Assembly: GCA_001584585.1 (NCBI GenBank)
Contig: LSYV01000018.1
Coordinates: 505,064-569,063 of the forward strand
DNA length: 64,000 nt
Direction: 5' to 3'
Origin: Gonium pectorale
Taxonomy: Eukaryota > Chlorophyta > Chlorophyceae > Chlamydomonadales > Volvocaceae
A program made the translations under genes and the position numbers. Positions 48,308 through 59,800 of this stretch are shown in pieces; positions within the stretch are counted from its first letter, which is position 1; every line of letters starts with the position of its first letter. The notes beneath the pieces are model-generated. The model saw nothing but the letters and a program-made list of their open reading frames with translations. It did not search any database and had not been told where the DNA came from.

Positions 48308-51300
48308 ATGAAGCTCACGTTCAGGACCATAGCTGGGAAGAACTTCAATGTGGAGGCTGAAGATAGCCTGACGATCAGCGCGCTCAAAGACAAGGTGCAC
48401 GAGTCACAGCCCGATTGCATCCGCGAAGCCATGAAGCTGGTGTATAAGGGCAAGGTCCTAGACGACGCCACTACCGTCGGGGACAACCAGATCACGGAGC
48501 AGGGCTTCATCGTCGTCTTCGTGCAGCCCAAGAAGGCGGAGGCGCCCAAGCCGGCAGCGCCCCCGGCACCCGTAAGCTGCTGCAGCCCCCGCAAGCCCTG
48601 CATTGCGTGCATGGGAGCTACGGCACAGCCCGAAAACGGGCCCTGGTGGGATTTTACAGGAAAGGGGTAGCGAGTGAGGCACCAGCCGGCGGAAAGTGAG
48701 GCTCCAGCCGTGGGCTTGCCCCCGGCTGGACGGAGCACGCGGGCCTACTGCTGTCCCCTAGTGGCGTGTGCCGCGCCCTTCCCCATACACCCTGTCCTGG
48801 TGCTCCCTCCGCAGGCTGCGGAGCCGGCCGCGAGCCCCGCACCCGCTGCCCAAGCGCCGGCTGCTGCTGCTGCGCCGTCCCCAGGTGCGCGCCGGGTCGC
48901 TGTCCCTGCAGCGCGTCGACTCGACGTCTTGCCCGCTCCCTTCCCCCAGTGCACCCCGACTGCCACAGACTCTGGGCTCTCTAGCCCGTAGTGCTACCTT
49001 GGCGTCATGACCCAGTCCCATCCCCGGTGTCCCATGCAGCGCCCGCAGCCGCCCCGGCCGCCGCACCCGCAGCCGCGCCCGCCGCTGCCGCGCCTGCTGC
49101 GGCTCCGGTCGCTGCTGGTGCCGCGCCCGCTGGTGACGCCTACACATCTGCTGCGTCTGGGCTTCTGGCGGGCTCTGCGCTGGAGACCGCCGTCAACAAC
49201 ATCTGCGAAATGGGCTTCCCGCGCGAGGAGGTGCGCCTGGGGATGTGGCTTTGCGTAACTTGTCATGACCGCGCCGCGCCGCGTGGCTTTGTGGCTTTGC
49301 GCCAGACGCAAGAGGACCTGACATGGGAGACCCTGTGTTACGCCTCGCGCTTGGCGCGGCGTAACGCATCGCCGTAGGGCGGAAATCTGCAAGTCCGCGG
49401 CCCTTTGGCAGCGCCCATCGAGCTCGTTGTTCGTGGGGTCGCGTTCACAGCTGCGGGCTTCGACCGCAAGGGACTGTACCGTGTTCTGCAACCATGGTTT
49501 GTGCGGGTAACCGCAATATGCTGTGTTTTCCTGCCCCGTCCGCAGGTGATGCGGGCGATGCGCGCCGCCTTCAACAACCCCGACCGCGCCGTCGAGTACC
49601 TCATGACCGGTATCCCCGCCAACGCGGGGCCGCTGCCGCCGCCGGCCGCGCCGCGCGCCCCGGCGGCGGGTGGCGCACCGCCTGCAGCGCAGGTCGGCCC
49701 CCGTCCTCGCTTCATGGCTCGTCTTGGCTTGGGAGATCGTGGGCCTGTAGTCTGCTAAGCAGTGACAATGTCTTGCGGAGATGGGGAAGGGTTCAATTGC
49801 TAGTGCGCGATGTTGTGCGAATGAAGTCCTATCTTGGGAATGCGGCCTTGCTCTTTTTATGGCATGATGGAATGATGCAATGCGCTAGAACGTGATCCGT
49901 GCAGAATGGCCCGAATCCTTTTGTGCGTTCAACCTGTGCGTTTGCACTTGGGCGATCCACCAGGCATTCATAGCTCCCAGTTGCGGGGAACGTGGACCTT
50001 ACCCCTCTTTACTCCCATCCCGCAGGCGGCTCCGGCCCCGGGCGCGGCCCCGGAGGCCACTGGCCCAACCGCCCAGCCCTTCAACATGTTTGGCGGCGCG
50101 CCGCCTGCCGCCGGCGGGGCCGAGGGCCTGCCGCCCGCTCTGGCAGCCCTCCGTGAGAACCCGGCGTTCGGCATGCTGCGTGCCGCTGTGGCGCAGGACC
50201 CGCGCTCGCTTGTGCCGCTGCTGGCGGTGCGTGAGGGTTGAGGGCTGAGGGTTGGGCCTTGGGAGTTGGGAGCACCGGTATTCCGCAGACCCAGCGTTGT
50301 GAGCCCGCTCCGGGCCCGCCGGCACGCATCAACGTCTGTGTGTCCCTGTGAGTATAGGGATGGCCGTGCGGGCGGTGAGGGTTACTGCACGCCATTTTCC
50401 GTTGCGTCAGCATCCTCCCCACGCAGCACGCTGTTACCCCGCACCAAACCCAGCCGACGCTCAACGCTCCAAGCCCCTCCGCCTCCCGCGCACGCGAACC
50501 CAACCTTGGAAGTGAACTTCCCTGCCCCTGGCCCGCGCGCCCATCCCCCTTTCACCCCCACCTGTTGACACTCCCACACCCATTGGGCCGCGCAGCAATT
50601 GGGTCGTACCAACCCGGAGCTGGTCCAGATCATCAACCAGCACCAGCAGGAGTTCCTGCGCATGCTCACCGAGCCGGGCGAGGGGGAGGACGACGACGTG
50701 AGTGAGGGGTCGTCCGGGGGCGAGGTGGGCGGGGCGGTGGGGGTGGGGGTGGGTTTGCGGCTGGGTGCTGAAGCCGCCGCCGCCGAGCTCGCCGGGCGGG
50801 CGGACGGGCAGGCGCCAACACCAGCGGGCACCAGCGCTGGCCCTCTTTCTACAGGCGCCGAACCCGCAGTACGAAACAGCGCTGGTCGCGGACGAACGAC
50901 GCAACTGCGCCATTGCGCGAGACTAGCCTGGCTTTGATGCCCGTTCTGATGTACCTGTCGGCGTGGTGAACCAAGCTCAGCGCCAGCTTCAGCGATGCAT
51001 ACACGTTTTCTGGTGTCGGCGCCGGTCCTCTAAGCAGCCCGAGCGCCAATGGACGAACGGAAACAGCAGCGCTCGGTTAGCGGTTACGGCGACTTGCCAA
51101 GCCGCCCACCGTGGTGGTGTGTCAGCAGCGGCGAGGTGGCTTGCTGCCGTGGCTGTCCGCAAGGCCGGGCTCGTTCTGCAGTTTGGGCTGTACCGATATG
51201 GCTTGTTTGGGCGCTTCGCGCAGCAGGCCCTGCGCCCCGGCCATCAGAAAGTCTCGACACAGCATTTGTGGGGGTGGGCTTGATGGGGCGGGGCCCGGCG

Positions 51301-51740
51301 CGTCGCTGGCCCCCCAAGGTCACGTTGTCAACCATAGCGTTACGGTTATGTAGCAACGCCGCGCAACGAGGCAGAAGGCACGGCCTCCTGGGTTGTGTCA
51401 GCGCCCCATGAACTTCCGGTTCCGGTCGGGGTCGACGGATGATCGCGCTGTTCTCACCTCCCTCCCCTGTGTAGTGCGCGGTGACGCTGCTGGCTTCCGG
51501 CCCGGGCATATGAAACCTTTTGCGGGTACTCCCGTTCGTTCCTATGCGCAGGGCATGGCGGCAATGCTGGGAGGCGGCGAGGGCGGCATGGTGGTGGAGC
51601 TGACGCCCGAGGACGAGGCTGCCATCGGCCGGCTGGCGGCGCTGGGCTTCGACCGCAACGCCTGCCTGGAGGCCTACCTGGCCTGCGACAAGAACGAGGA
51701 GATGGCGGCCAACTTCCTGGCCGAGCAGATGTTTGACTGA
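48308..51740 (+). CDS. RAD23: RAD23, ubiquitin-receptor shuttle and nucleotide-excision-repair protein
   Basis: Carries ubiquitinated proteins to the proteasome and stabilises XPC/Rad4 in nucleotide excision repair. Exons 48308-48571, 48815-48884, 49040-49230, 49546-49692, 50026-50226, 50596-50697 and 51552-51740 encode 387 aa, the usual size. Domain order is complete. A UBL domain occupies 1 to about 76 (MKLTFRTIAGKNFNVEAE, LVYKGKVLDD). An Ala/Pro linker is followed by UBA1 (about 155-200: ALETAVNNICEMGFPREEV, RAVEYLMTGIP). The XPC-binding domain (about 262-320) has LRENPAFGMLRAAVAQDP and LVQIINQHQQEFLRML. UBA2 lies near the C terminus (ELTPEDEAAIGRLAALGF, AANFLAEQMFD). I chose the ATG at 48308 because it begins the UBL domain; the frame upstream is open but follows an acceptor-like tract. 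The linker has an unusually regular APAAAPAAAP repeat. Confidence 0.96.
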
Positions 51741-52444
51741 GCGCCCCGTCCTTCCCAACCCAGATGAAGGGGATAGAGGGGCGGGGCAGCCCGTCGACGT
51801 GTCTGGCTGGATGATGTATAGGGAGAAGCCGGCGGACGCTTGGCTAGCATTGTTTGTGGCAGATGTCTAGTGGGAAAGCAGGGATGAGGCATAGGGGAAT
51901 GTCGAAGGATTTGGCAACAAGGTGTGTAGTGCCTGCTTGGGTAGGGTGCTTCGGACGGCTGTGGGGTTTGGTGTACCGGAGGGTAGGGCTGTGGGCTGTG
52001 TGGTGCCGACCAAGCACCACCACATGCACGCAGAGAGTGTAGGGCGTGCATTGAAGTATGCCCTGTCCATGTCGCACGGTCACATGCAACCAGTTGCAGG
52101 CGGGCTCGCCGGCATGTCGAGGATGGGGCCATGACGCTGTCTTGCAGGCTTACCTGACTGGTGCACATACCGTATTTTGATTCCAAGGTTTGCAGGGCCT
52201 CCGGCCACTACCGTATTTGTTGGGAGGTCGAGTGTGATAGGACGCGTGGCGGGCAACGTGACGAGGTGAGGGGCGGGACGGCGACCGTTCGCTGTGATGA
52301 GCTGGCGCCAGCCAGGAGACCCTGGACTCGCCGCGTGTGTGGATCCTGTCCCTGCTGTGCCATCTGGATCCCACGCGACACGGAGCTCGTTGCGCCGCGC
52401 GCCAGACACCGCATGATGTACCAGTCCCGGACAAGCCCCGCGCC

Positions 52445-52537
52445 ATGGCTCGGAAGTGCCAACCATCGAAGGCCCGCGCAGCGGCGGCGTTGCGAAAGCA
52501 AAAGAAAGAAACAGGCAAGACCACCTCTACACGTTGA
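52445..52537 (+). CDS. Possible short basic ORF downstream of RAD23
   Basis: A 30-residue frame, MARKCQPSKARAAAALRKQK and on to a TGA, with a favourable cgccATGG start context. It lies in the presumed RAD23 3' UTR before the TGTAA at 52798. It could be a downstream ORF, a small separate gene, or chance. Nothing similar is recognised. Confidence 0.2.
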   Translation: MARKCQPSKARAAAALRKQKKETGKTTSTR

Positions 52538-52797
52538 TACACACCCGAAGGTGCGGCGTTGGCAGGAGGGCGCCGGGTGCATTGCATGGCGTCCATGATG
52601 ACAGACTCCAATGGCACCAGAGAACAGTCCGCTGCCGGGCAGTTCTGGTTGCGAGGGGCAGCTGCTCGCAATGCCGGCATGCCGCACCTCCTGCACGCTT
52701 AGGTACAACATGGGACGCCTCCACGCAGTACTCCTTAGCACGCGTCAGTCGGCCTCGGGCTCTTAATCCGTCTGGTTAAGACTGTCTCTTATTCTCT

Positions 52798-52802
52798 TGT
52801 AA
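52798..52802 (+). terminator. Possible poly(A) signal TGTAA of RAD23
   Basis: The first TGTAA found on the plus strand after the RAD23 stop, about 1.06 kb downstream. That is long but possible for an algal 3' UTR. Confidence 0.35.
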
Positions 52803-52997
52803 TTCCTCGGCTCAGCATGCTCACTATCTGCTGACTACCTAGACAAGCGCAGACAGCGTGTTGGCCAAGGCTCTCCTGAATACACTGCGCCCTCTGCGCC
52901 CTGCATATCGCCGTCACTTCTCCCGACTCCCGAGCAAGCCTGCCCGCCCACACCCTACAACCGTCTGAAACATGTGAGCCCTGCCTGCAGCACACCC

Positions 52998-55900
52998 TCA
53001 TCTGCGGGGCGCCACGAGCGCCAGGACGCCCGCGCCCAGCACCGCGCCGCCGAAGGCCGCCGCCGCGCTGGTCGCCTCCGGGGTAGCCGCCGCTCGCCGC
53101 ACCCACGCGCCCAGCCAGCCGCCCCACCGGCGCACACGCCGCGCCGCTGCCCGCGCTGCGCCCACAGTCCGCCCGCGCCAGCCTGTGCTGCGAACTCCCG
53201 CGCCGATATCCCGATCCCAATTCTGCTCCCAAACCTCCTGGAGCTCAGCGGAGGGAAGCACATGCTGCGTCAACTCCCGTTCGACGGCGCTCGGCGCTGC
53301 TCCCGCGCCTGCTGCCGGCTCGACGGCGGCAGCGCCGGCGGCAGTGCCCACCGCCTCCGCCAGCTCCGTCAGCCCCCCGCCCACCTCCGCCACGCGCCGC
53401 TCCAGCGCCGCAAGCTGCCGCCGCACCTGACGCAGCTCTGGCAGCACCTCCGCCAGCGCTGCGCCGGCGACAGCGCCTCCGCCGCTACCAGCGCCTCCGC
53501 CGCTACCAGCGCCTCCGCCGTCCATCGTCACCGCTGCCGACGATGCCGCCGTCACGGTGGCGGCCGCCTCTGCCGCCCCAGGGTCCAAATCCGCGAGGTG
53601 CGTCTCGAGCGCGGACTGCAGCGAGGCCACCGTGTGCCGTACGCCGCCAAGCTCGTTGTGCAGCACGTCCTCCACGTGGTTTCGGAGCCTCCGTGCCTTG
53701 ATGGGCTCCATCACCAGGTACACAGACTGGCGGGGCAGCGAGCGAGGGCACGGGAGACTCGCAAGCAGCAAATGTGTTGTCTTTCCTCTTCACCCATTTC
53801 TCCACCCTGCTCCCCAAGTTCCAGAAGGACGCCTGGTGATTCCCCCTCCACCCTCCCCCCCCCGAGCACCGCTGCATACCAGCGGGTGGAGGCTCGGACG
53901 CTCTTGCCGTCCCCCTCCACCCCTGAACCGCTGAACCACTCCCTACCCCGCAACCCCACCCGCTCCCCCCCAACCCTTTCCCCACCAGGAAAGACGCCAG
54001 GTGCAGCCCCATGAGCCCCGCTGTCCACCAGGTGGAGGCCCGCCGGATCTTGTCGCTCCACAGCGTCTCGGCCGCGTAGCGCTCCCGGATGGCGCGCAGC
54101 ACGGCCGTGTGGGCCCCCTCCAGGGCCTCGCTGGCGGCCCCGTAGGCGGCCTGGGCGGGGCGGGGTGGGGGCGGAAGGGGGGGGGTACGGCTCTGGGCGA
54201 CAGCGCACTGCAGGTGCACTGGTCGCATGTGGGAAGGCGCCGGGTTGAAGGGAGAGAGGGGAATGAGAGCTGATGCGTGGAGGCCCTGGCTTCGCGGTCG
54301 GCCCCATCAGGGCTGCATGAGCAGGAGAGGGGTGGCAGGCAGGAGTCAGCTTTGGGTACGAAGCAAGAATACAAGTAGACTAGGTTTCAGCTGGCTTGTG
54401 TTTGGTGGTGGGGTCAACCGCACCTGCGCTGTAACCGTCCTTCCCCGCCGGGCGCGCCCCGAGCCTCCCCACCTTTGCCTCCGCCACCGCCCGCTCCCAC
54501 GTCTCCACGCCTCCTCGCGTCGCACAGGTCTGTGAACCGCTCCAGGTCCGAGCGGCCCACGCTGCTCTTGCGCTGCNNNNNNNNNNNNNNNNNNNNCCAG
54601 CTCCAGCTCTGCTCGCACAGGTCTGTGAACCGCTCCAGGTCCGAGCCGGCCCCAGCTGCTCTTGCGCTGCAGCAGTCCCATCAGCTGCCGCTGCACGTCA
54701 CTGCGGTGCAAGGGGGCGAGGCAGGCGCGGTAACGACACGGATTTGCGGTTGAGGGAGGGGGGAGGGGTGAGCTGCCGCACGCGTTCTTGTGGAGGGGGG
54801 GGCGCCGCGACCGTGGTACGCGGATATACTTAGCGGTAAAACATGGTCAGTGGAACATGAGTGAGTGGGAAACCGACCATCGGCGCGTGCCAGGGCGGAG
54901 CGAACCGTGTGCGCAGGTGCCGCCCCCGTTTGCCTGAGCCCCGCCTGAGCCCCGACCAGACCTGCCCCCACCCTGCCCCGCAGACCCCTGCCGCACCCGT
55001 GCTCCGCCACGCGCGCCTCGAAGGCTGCCTTGCCAGACCGGACGGCCTCACGCGCCCGAGCCAGGCCCGCGTCCGCGTCGTCCACCTAGAGGGGGAGAGG
55101 GAGACGTCGCAAGCGTATTGACGGAAGATGTATTCTGGGCGAAGGCCGATACGAGGGAGGGGCGAGACGGGAGGCGGCGGTGGGAGGCTAGGGGGGAGCG
55201 GGGAGGGGAACACTGCGGCAACTTGTCCCTGGACTCTGCTCCCCGGACCGCACGAGCACGCGACAGCAGACGACCCGACTCTTGGCTCAACCAAGTGTGC
55301 GCGCAGGTGTATAATTTCCGAATTGAACATCCGCGTCTGCCGGGCGGCTGAACAAGATTACAGGGAGCTGGAGAAAGCCCCTGCGCCAGGGTTCCCTTGC
55401 TTTCCGGCGCCTCGCCTTGGCTTTGAGCTGCTCGATGACGTTGTAGCCGGTGGCCAGGTTGAGCCTCGCGCCCACGCCCACCGCCGCGGACAGCAGCGCG
55501 CTGCCGGCGGCGTCCACCGCCTCCCGGAGCCGCGAGTCCTCCCGGACCACCAGCAGCGGCGGCATGGCGCGGGCTGCTGCCACGCCGGCCGGTGCCGCCA
55601 CCGCCGACGCTGCCGCCGACGCCGCCGACGCTGCCGCCGACGCCGTCGCTAGTGTTGGCGGCGTTGACGGCCCTGCCGGGGCGGGCGCGGCCCCACCGTC
55701 CCGTTCCAGGGAGCGGGGTGGGGCCTGGTCTGCGGATTCCACCCCTGATGCCGTGGCAGCGCTGTGGGGCCCTGTTACACCGGAATTTGTGGCCCGTGGG
55801 ACGGGTTTGTGCGTAGTGGAGTGATGTCCGCCACCGGCGTTGGCAGCGCCGGCGCCTGTGCTCCCACTGCTGCCGCTGCTGTTGCTGCCGGCACCGCCTC

Positions 55901-56345
55901 CGCTGGAAGAATCGCTACCGTCCCCTGGCCCCTGACTGCATACCCGAGCGGAGGTGTGCATAGCACTAAGCGGTGAAGCGGGGGCGACGGTGGCGGGGAC
56001 GGAGGGGCAGCTGGCGGCGCTGGCGCCTACGCTGGGTCCGTGCCGCAGCAGCGGTGCCAAGGATGGCCTGCCCAGGAGCGGATGGTAGGGGGGTGGGGCG
56101 AGGGTCCATGCGACGCCAGCACCAGAGGCTGCTTGCGATGCCGGCCATTGCGATGGCCGGTCGTCGCCCTTTGCGAGTTTAGCAAAATCGTAGTGGCCGC
56201 CGGTGCCGGCAATAAATGGGCGTTGGGTGCCTTTTGGGTTGTACGTTTGAAGTGCCAAATTTCTCCCTGCTGCTGTGCCAGCCGTTAGGGTGCGCAGCGG
56301 GAGGTGCGGGCTGGCCGCTGCAAAACCCCAGCCGGCAGGTAACAT
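52998..56345 (-). CDS. SHE9: SHE9/MDM33-like mitochondrial inner-membrane protein (interrupted by an assembly gap)
   Basis: Homologue of She9/Mdm33, an inner-membrane protein that shapes mitochondria in fungi. Exons in coding order: 56345-55416, 55085-54997, 54700 into the gap region to about 54428, 54150-53986 and 53726-52998. Residues 1 to about 230 are a long presequence-like and Ala/Gly/Ser-rich region. LNLATGYNVIEQLKAK then starts the conserved coiled coil: DADAGLARAREAVRSGKAAF, DVQRQLMGLLQRKSS, DLERFTDLC, AAYGAASEALEGAH and RYAAETLWSDKIRRASTW. The first membrane segment follows (TAGLMGLHLASFLVYLV at the exon junction). A C-terminal coiled coil comes next, and a second hydrophobic segment (FGGAVLGAGVLALVA) lies just before the stop. 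The third exon holds 20 Ns flanked by two copies of the same sequence and has frame errors, so the model is incomplete there. The first intron may use a GC donor. Confidence 0.77.
53461..53520. repeat. 18-bp in-frame repeat in the SHE9-like gene
   Basis: About three units of GCCTCCGCCGCTACCAGC in the coding exon, read on the minus strand as repeated Gly-rich GGAGSG peptides. It is a length-variable linker. Confidence 0.75.
54523..54678. other. Assembly gap (20 N at 54577-54596) with duplicated flanks
   Basis: A run of 20 Ns is flanked by near-identical sequence in the same orientation. CACAGGTCTGTGAACCGCTC and the following ~30 bases, up to CTGCTCTTGCGCTGC, occur both left (54523-54576) and right (about 54620-54670) of the gap. 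The copies differ by small indels. This looks like two overlapping contig ends that were not merged. Confidence 0.9.
55587..55660. repeat. GCCGCCGAC-type in-frame repeat
   Basis: Tandem GCCGCCGACGCC-like units in the first exon of the SHE9-like gene, encoding on the minus strand an Ala/Ser tract (SAAASAASAAAS). Confidence 0.7.
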
Positions 56346-56815
56346 GCTCCGGAGCCTGGCTCAAGCTGTTGGATTGCTCATATCCTTTGTGTTGTACACG
56401 CTTCCTATACACCCCCGAAGGCTTGGCAGGCTGGGTACGTGTTGGAGGGACACAATCACCAACTTGCACAACGCGGGTATCTTCAGGCTATGTTCCAGTA
56501 GTTGCAAGGCAATGCTATGAGCGAGTAATAAAGTATAGCGCAAGAGCAGGACGTGTTTCGGTTGGCGCGACCCTGCGCGACGTGCCCAGGTAGAGAAATG
56601 GTGATCGCCAAATTGCATAGCAAAGGTTGCAGCTGTCGCGACCTAGATTAGTGGACCGACGGTTCAACTGCTTCCGAGTACGATTTGCAACTCCCTTGGG
56701 CCATTGCAAAATCCATTAAGCATTCATGCACCAAACCTATATGATCCCCATATTGCGAATTTGTTAGGAAGAGCGATGTTGAGCTAGGGCACAGACGTGC
56801 TGTTTGCTTTAAACA
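56346..56815. promoter_or_regulatory. Divergent spacer: shared promoter region
   Basis: About 470 bp between the divergent ATGs of the SHE9-like gene (minus) and the TWD40-2-like gene (plus). It is less GC-rich than either gene. Both promoters must lie here; no specific motif is claimed. Confidence 0.55.
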
Positions 56816-59800
56816 ATGACGAAGGAACACAGCGGCCCGTCGCTGCTGCGGTTCCAGACCGCGCAGTCCCTGGACGTGTCGTCTGTCGTTCCGGTGAGCC
56901 CTCCTGCCTTCTTCTTCCAGCTGCTATGAAGCTGTGCAGCGTTGCCCTGGCTCGTGCTGGATATGCTTCCTCTTCGTCACTTGCCGGGCTCCTTTTCTGT
57001 TGCCCTGTTGCCCGATCATCCCTCCCTTCTTGACCCGGGCAGGCACCAGCAAGCACCCTCATCCGTGGCCTGCACCCAAAATGCATGTGCTTCCATCCCA
57101 CGAAGCCGCTGCTCGCTGTGGTAGGCAAGGGGTGCACACGGGCCCTGCGGGGAGGGCCCGCCCCAACACCCGAGTCCCCACTTCTCTCTGGTTTCTCGGG
57201 CCGGATTACGCCATACCATCATACACTCCGCACATGGTCACCGTGGTGTGGGGGCAACGGACGTGGTCTGACACCACATCGCGTTCGTGCGCAGCCGCTC
57301 TTGCTTCCCTGCTACCATGCCATGGCACAGGGCGTCTGGTTATCCCCTCCAGTCCACAGCCACGCACGCAGAGAAGCGCGACTGATCCATCAACGGACAG
57401 GGCATTCAGCCACCCGCCCGCCCGCTCACCCATTCACCAACCCGCGTCACGTGTTACGACCTGTTTCCCGTCTCCGCTGCCACCCACCTACCCACCTTCC
57501 TGCCCAACACACGCGCTGAATGCTGGTCCCGGTGCCAACTTGCAGGGCGTTTCCGGATACCTGGCAGTGTACGACGTCCAGACCAACACGCGGCTGGGCC
57601 GGGTGGACCTCAAGTCGGTGCCGGTGGAGATGGCCTTTGCCCCGGACGGCTCCGTCATCATTGTGGTGGTGCAGGTGCGGTCCGCCACCGGTCGCCGGCG
57701 CCAAGGACGGAGCTGGGCTTGGGTCGCAGGGAGCAGTGTTGCGGAAAACGAGGAGGCAGCTGCCGGGCACGGCTCGATCGTGACTGTGGTGGGCGCCGAT
57801 GCGGCGATTGGGCGTGTCGATGGCAAGGAAGCATAGTCGTCCGACTGAGTCCCCGGCTTGCGTACAGCCTGGCCCCCCCTGCCTTGCCTACGCGCGCCGG
57901 GCGTCCCCACCCCCCTTGCTGCCGCCTCCCAGGACTGGATCGTCTACTCGGTGAGCACCAGCAGCTGGAAGGCCCGGGTGCTGGTGCCGCGGAGGGCCAA
58001 GATGGATAAGCCGCTGGAGAGGTGCCTGCTGGCGGTGGCGCCGGTGAGGGACTTCACACGTGGATGTCGGTCGTCAGGCACGGGCGTGTCGCGGTGCTGT
58101 GGTGATGTGTCGCGGGCCAAGACCGTGCGTCCAGGCGGACGTGTCCCGCGGCCCATGCTGGCGCACCGGTCACAGGAAGAGGGGTTGGGAGGGGCGACGG
58201 CGCCTCTTGGGATGGCGGTGTAAGAGTGCTACGGGGACGGCGTGCGCGTGCCCAAGGGAGCGCGGGGGTCATGGGGAGGGGCGGGATGGTGGGCAGGCGA
58301 GGGAGGGTGGTGGGTCAGTGCACGGCGAGCGCCCGGTTGACGCCCCCGTGGCGATGGGACGCAGGGGCGCTGTGGTACCCTGAGCCCCGCGCGACGCGAC
58401 GTGATGCGATGCGCTCCCATTTGCGCTCTTCTCGCCCTTGAGCATCCTCCTGTGCCTCCGCCCCCACCGCCTCCAGGGTCACAACCCGTTCATCTACTTC
58501 TGCCGCTACGCGAAGGACACCCTCCGCCTCGCCACGCTGCCCAGCCGCGCCGGCGGCGTCGCCGCCGACGGCGGCGCCGGCGCAGACGCGCATGCCGCCG
58601 CCGGCGGTGGCGGCCGGGGCCGCGGCGGTGGCGCCAGCGGCAATTGGGGCTCCCGCGTCAAGCTGGACGTCCAGAAGCCCATTCTGGCCCTCGCCTGCCA
58701 CGTGGTGGACGCGCAGGTGGGCCGCTGGCAGCGCAAAGCGCTGTCTCGCCCTCCCGGGCCACATGCAGACACGCCGCTCTGACACGGCAGGACAGGCGCT
58801 CCTGCCTGCGTTCGTTCCCGGTTACGTGTGTCCCTGCGTGAAAGAGAAGATACTGAGCACCCTTGAAGGGAATAGGCCTTACGCAGGACCGCCTGCCCTG
58901 CGTACGCCCCCCCCGCCGCCGTTCCTCCTACTACTGAGTATGCGATTCGGTGTCCGCGACGCGACCCGTTTCCCGTTCCGTATTACCCCCCCCCCCGCCG
59001 CAACGGTGGTGGCAGGTGCTCGTGCTGACGGGGGACGGCTCCCTCCGCGGCTACGCCATCGCGGGCGGCGGCGGCGACGTGCTGAGCCCGCTGTACTCTG
59101 TGCCCGTGGTGGAGGGCGCGGACAAGGGCTGGCAGGCGCCTGGGCTGCTAGCTTGCGTGCCGCACCCCTCGGTGCCGGGCGGCGCGCTGGTGCTGCAGGT
59201 AAAGGCTGGTGCCACGCCTGCAGGGGGCGGGGGCGGGGGCGGGGCAGTGCTGGTGTTAAAAAGGAACAACGCATACGACGAGCGTAAGCGCGAAAGTGAT
59301 GATGTCGTTGTAGGACCCAGTTTCCGAGGTAGTCGAAGGGGTGATGTCCCTGCATGTCAGTTCGGCGGCGACCACCACCGTAGCCCCCGATGCGGCCCCC
59401 GATGCGGCAGTGCTGGTGTATGCGGCGCGAACGCCCAGGCCTTGGCGGGAGTCCGGGCTCCGCAAACGCCGACGCAACCGGCCGGCTCCGTGTGCAGATC
59501 GCGCCAGACGCCGCATTGGCGGCGTCCGCTGTGCTCTGCGCCCCTGGACACACACCCCGAGGACGCTCAGCGGCGTCCTCCTCCCCCCACGCGGCCGACC
59601 AAAGCTTTAACCCCCGCTTCCCCCTTTCCCCTGCGCCCCCTCCTCACCCTCCCCCCGTTCCAGGGCTCGGCGTCGCTGCCCTCGCCGCAGGGCCCCTCCG
59701 GCGCCGCCGTGGCTGTGCTGGAGGCCCCTGGCCGCGGGCCGCCCACCCCGCTGCTGCGCACCCGCATGCCGGGCTGGGCCACCACCGTGGGGCTGGGAGT

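Larger units (their letters stand above)
51741..52997. other. Convergent spacer with RAD23 3' UTR
   Basis: About 1.26 kb between the RAD23 stop and the stop of the minus-strand SHE9-like gene. It contains a short basic ORF (52445-52537) and a TGTAA (52798-52802), both on the plus strand. Confidence 0.5.

Noticed and set aside
54523..54678. Tandem exon duplication in the SHE9-like gene
   Set aside because: The copies flank an N-gap and carry indels, which fits unmerged contig ends better than a biological duplication.
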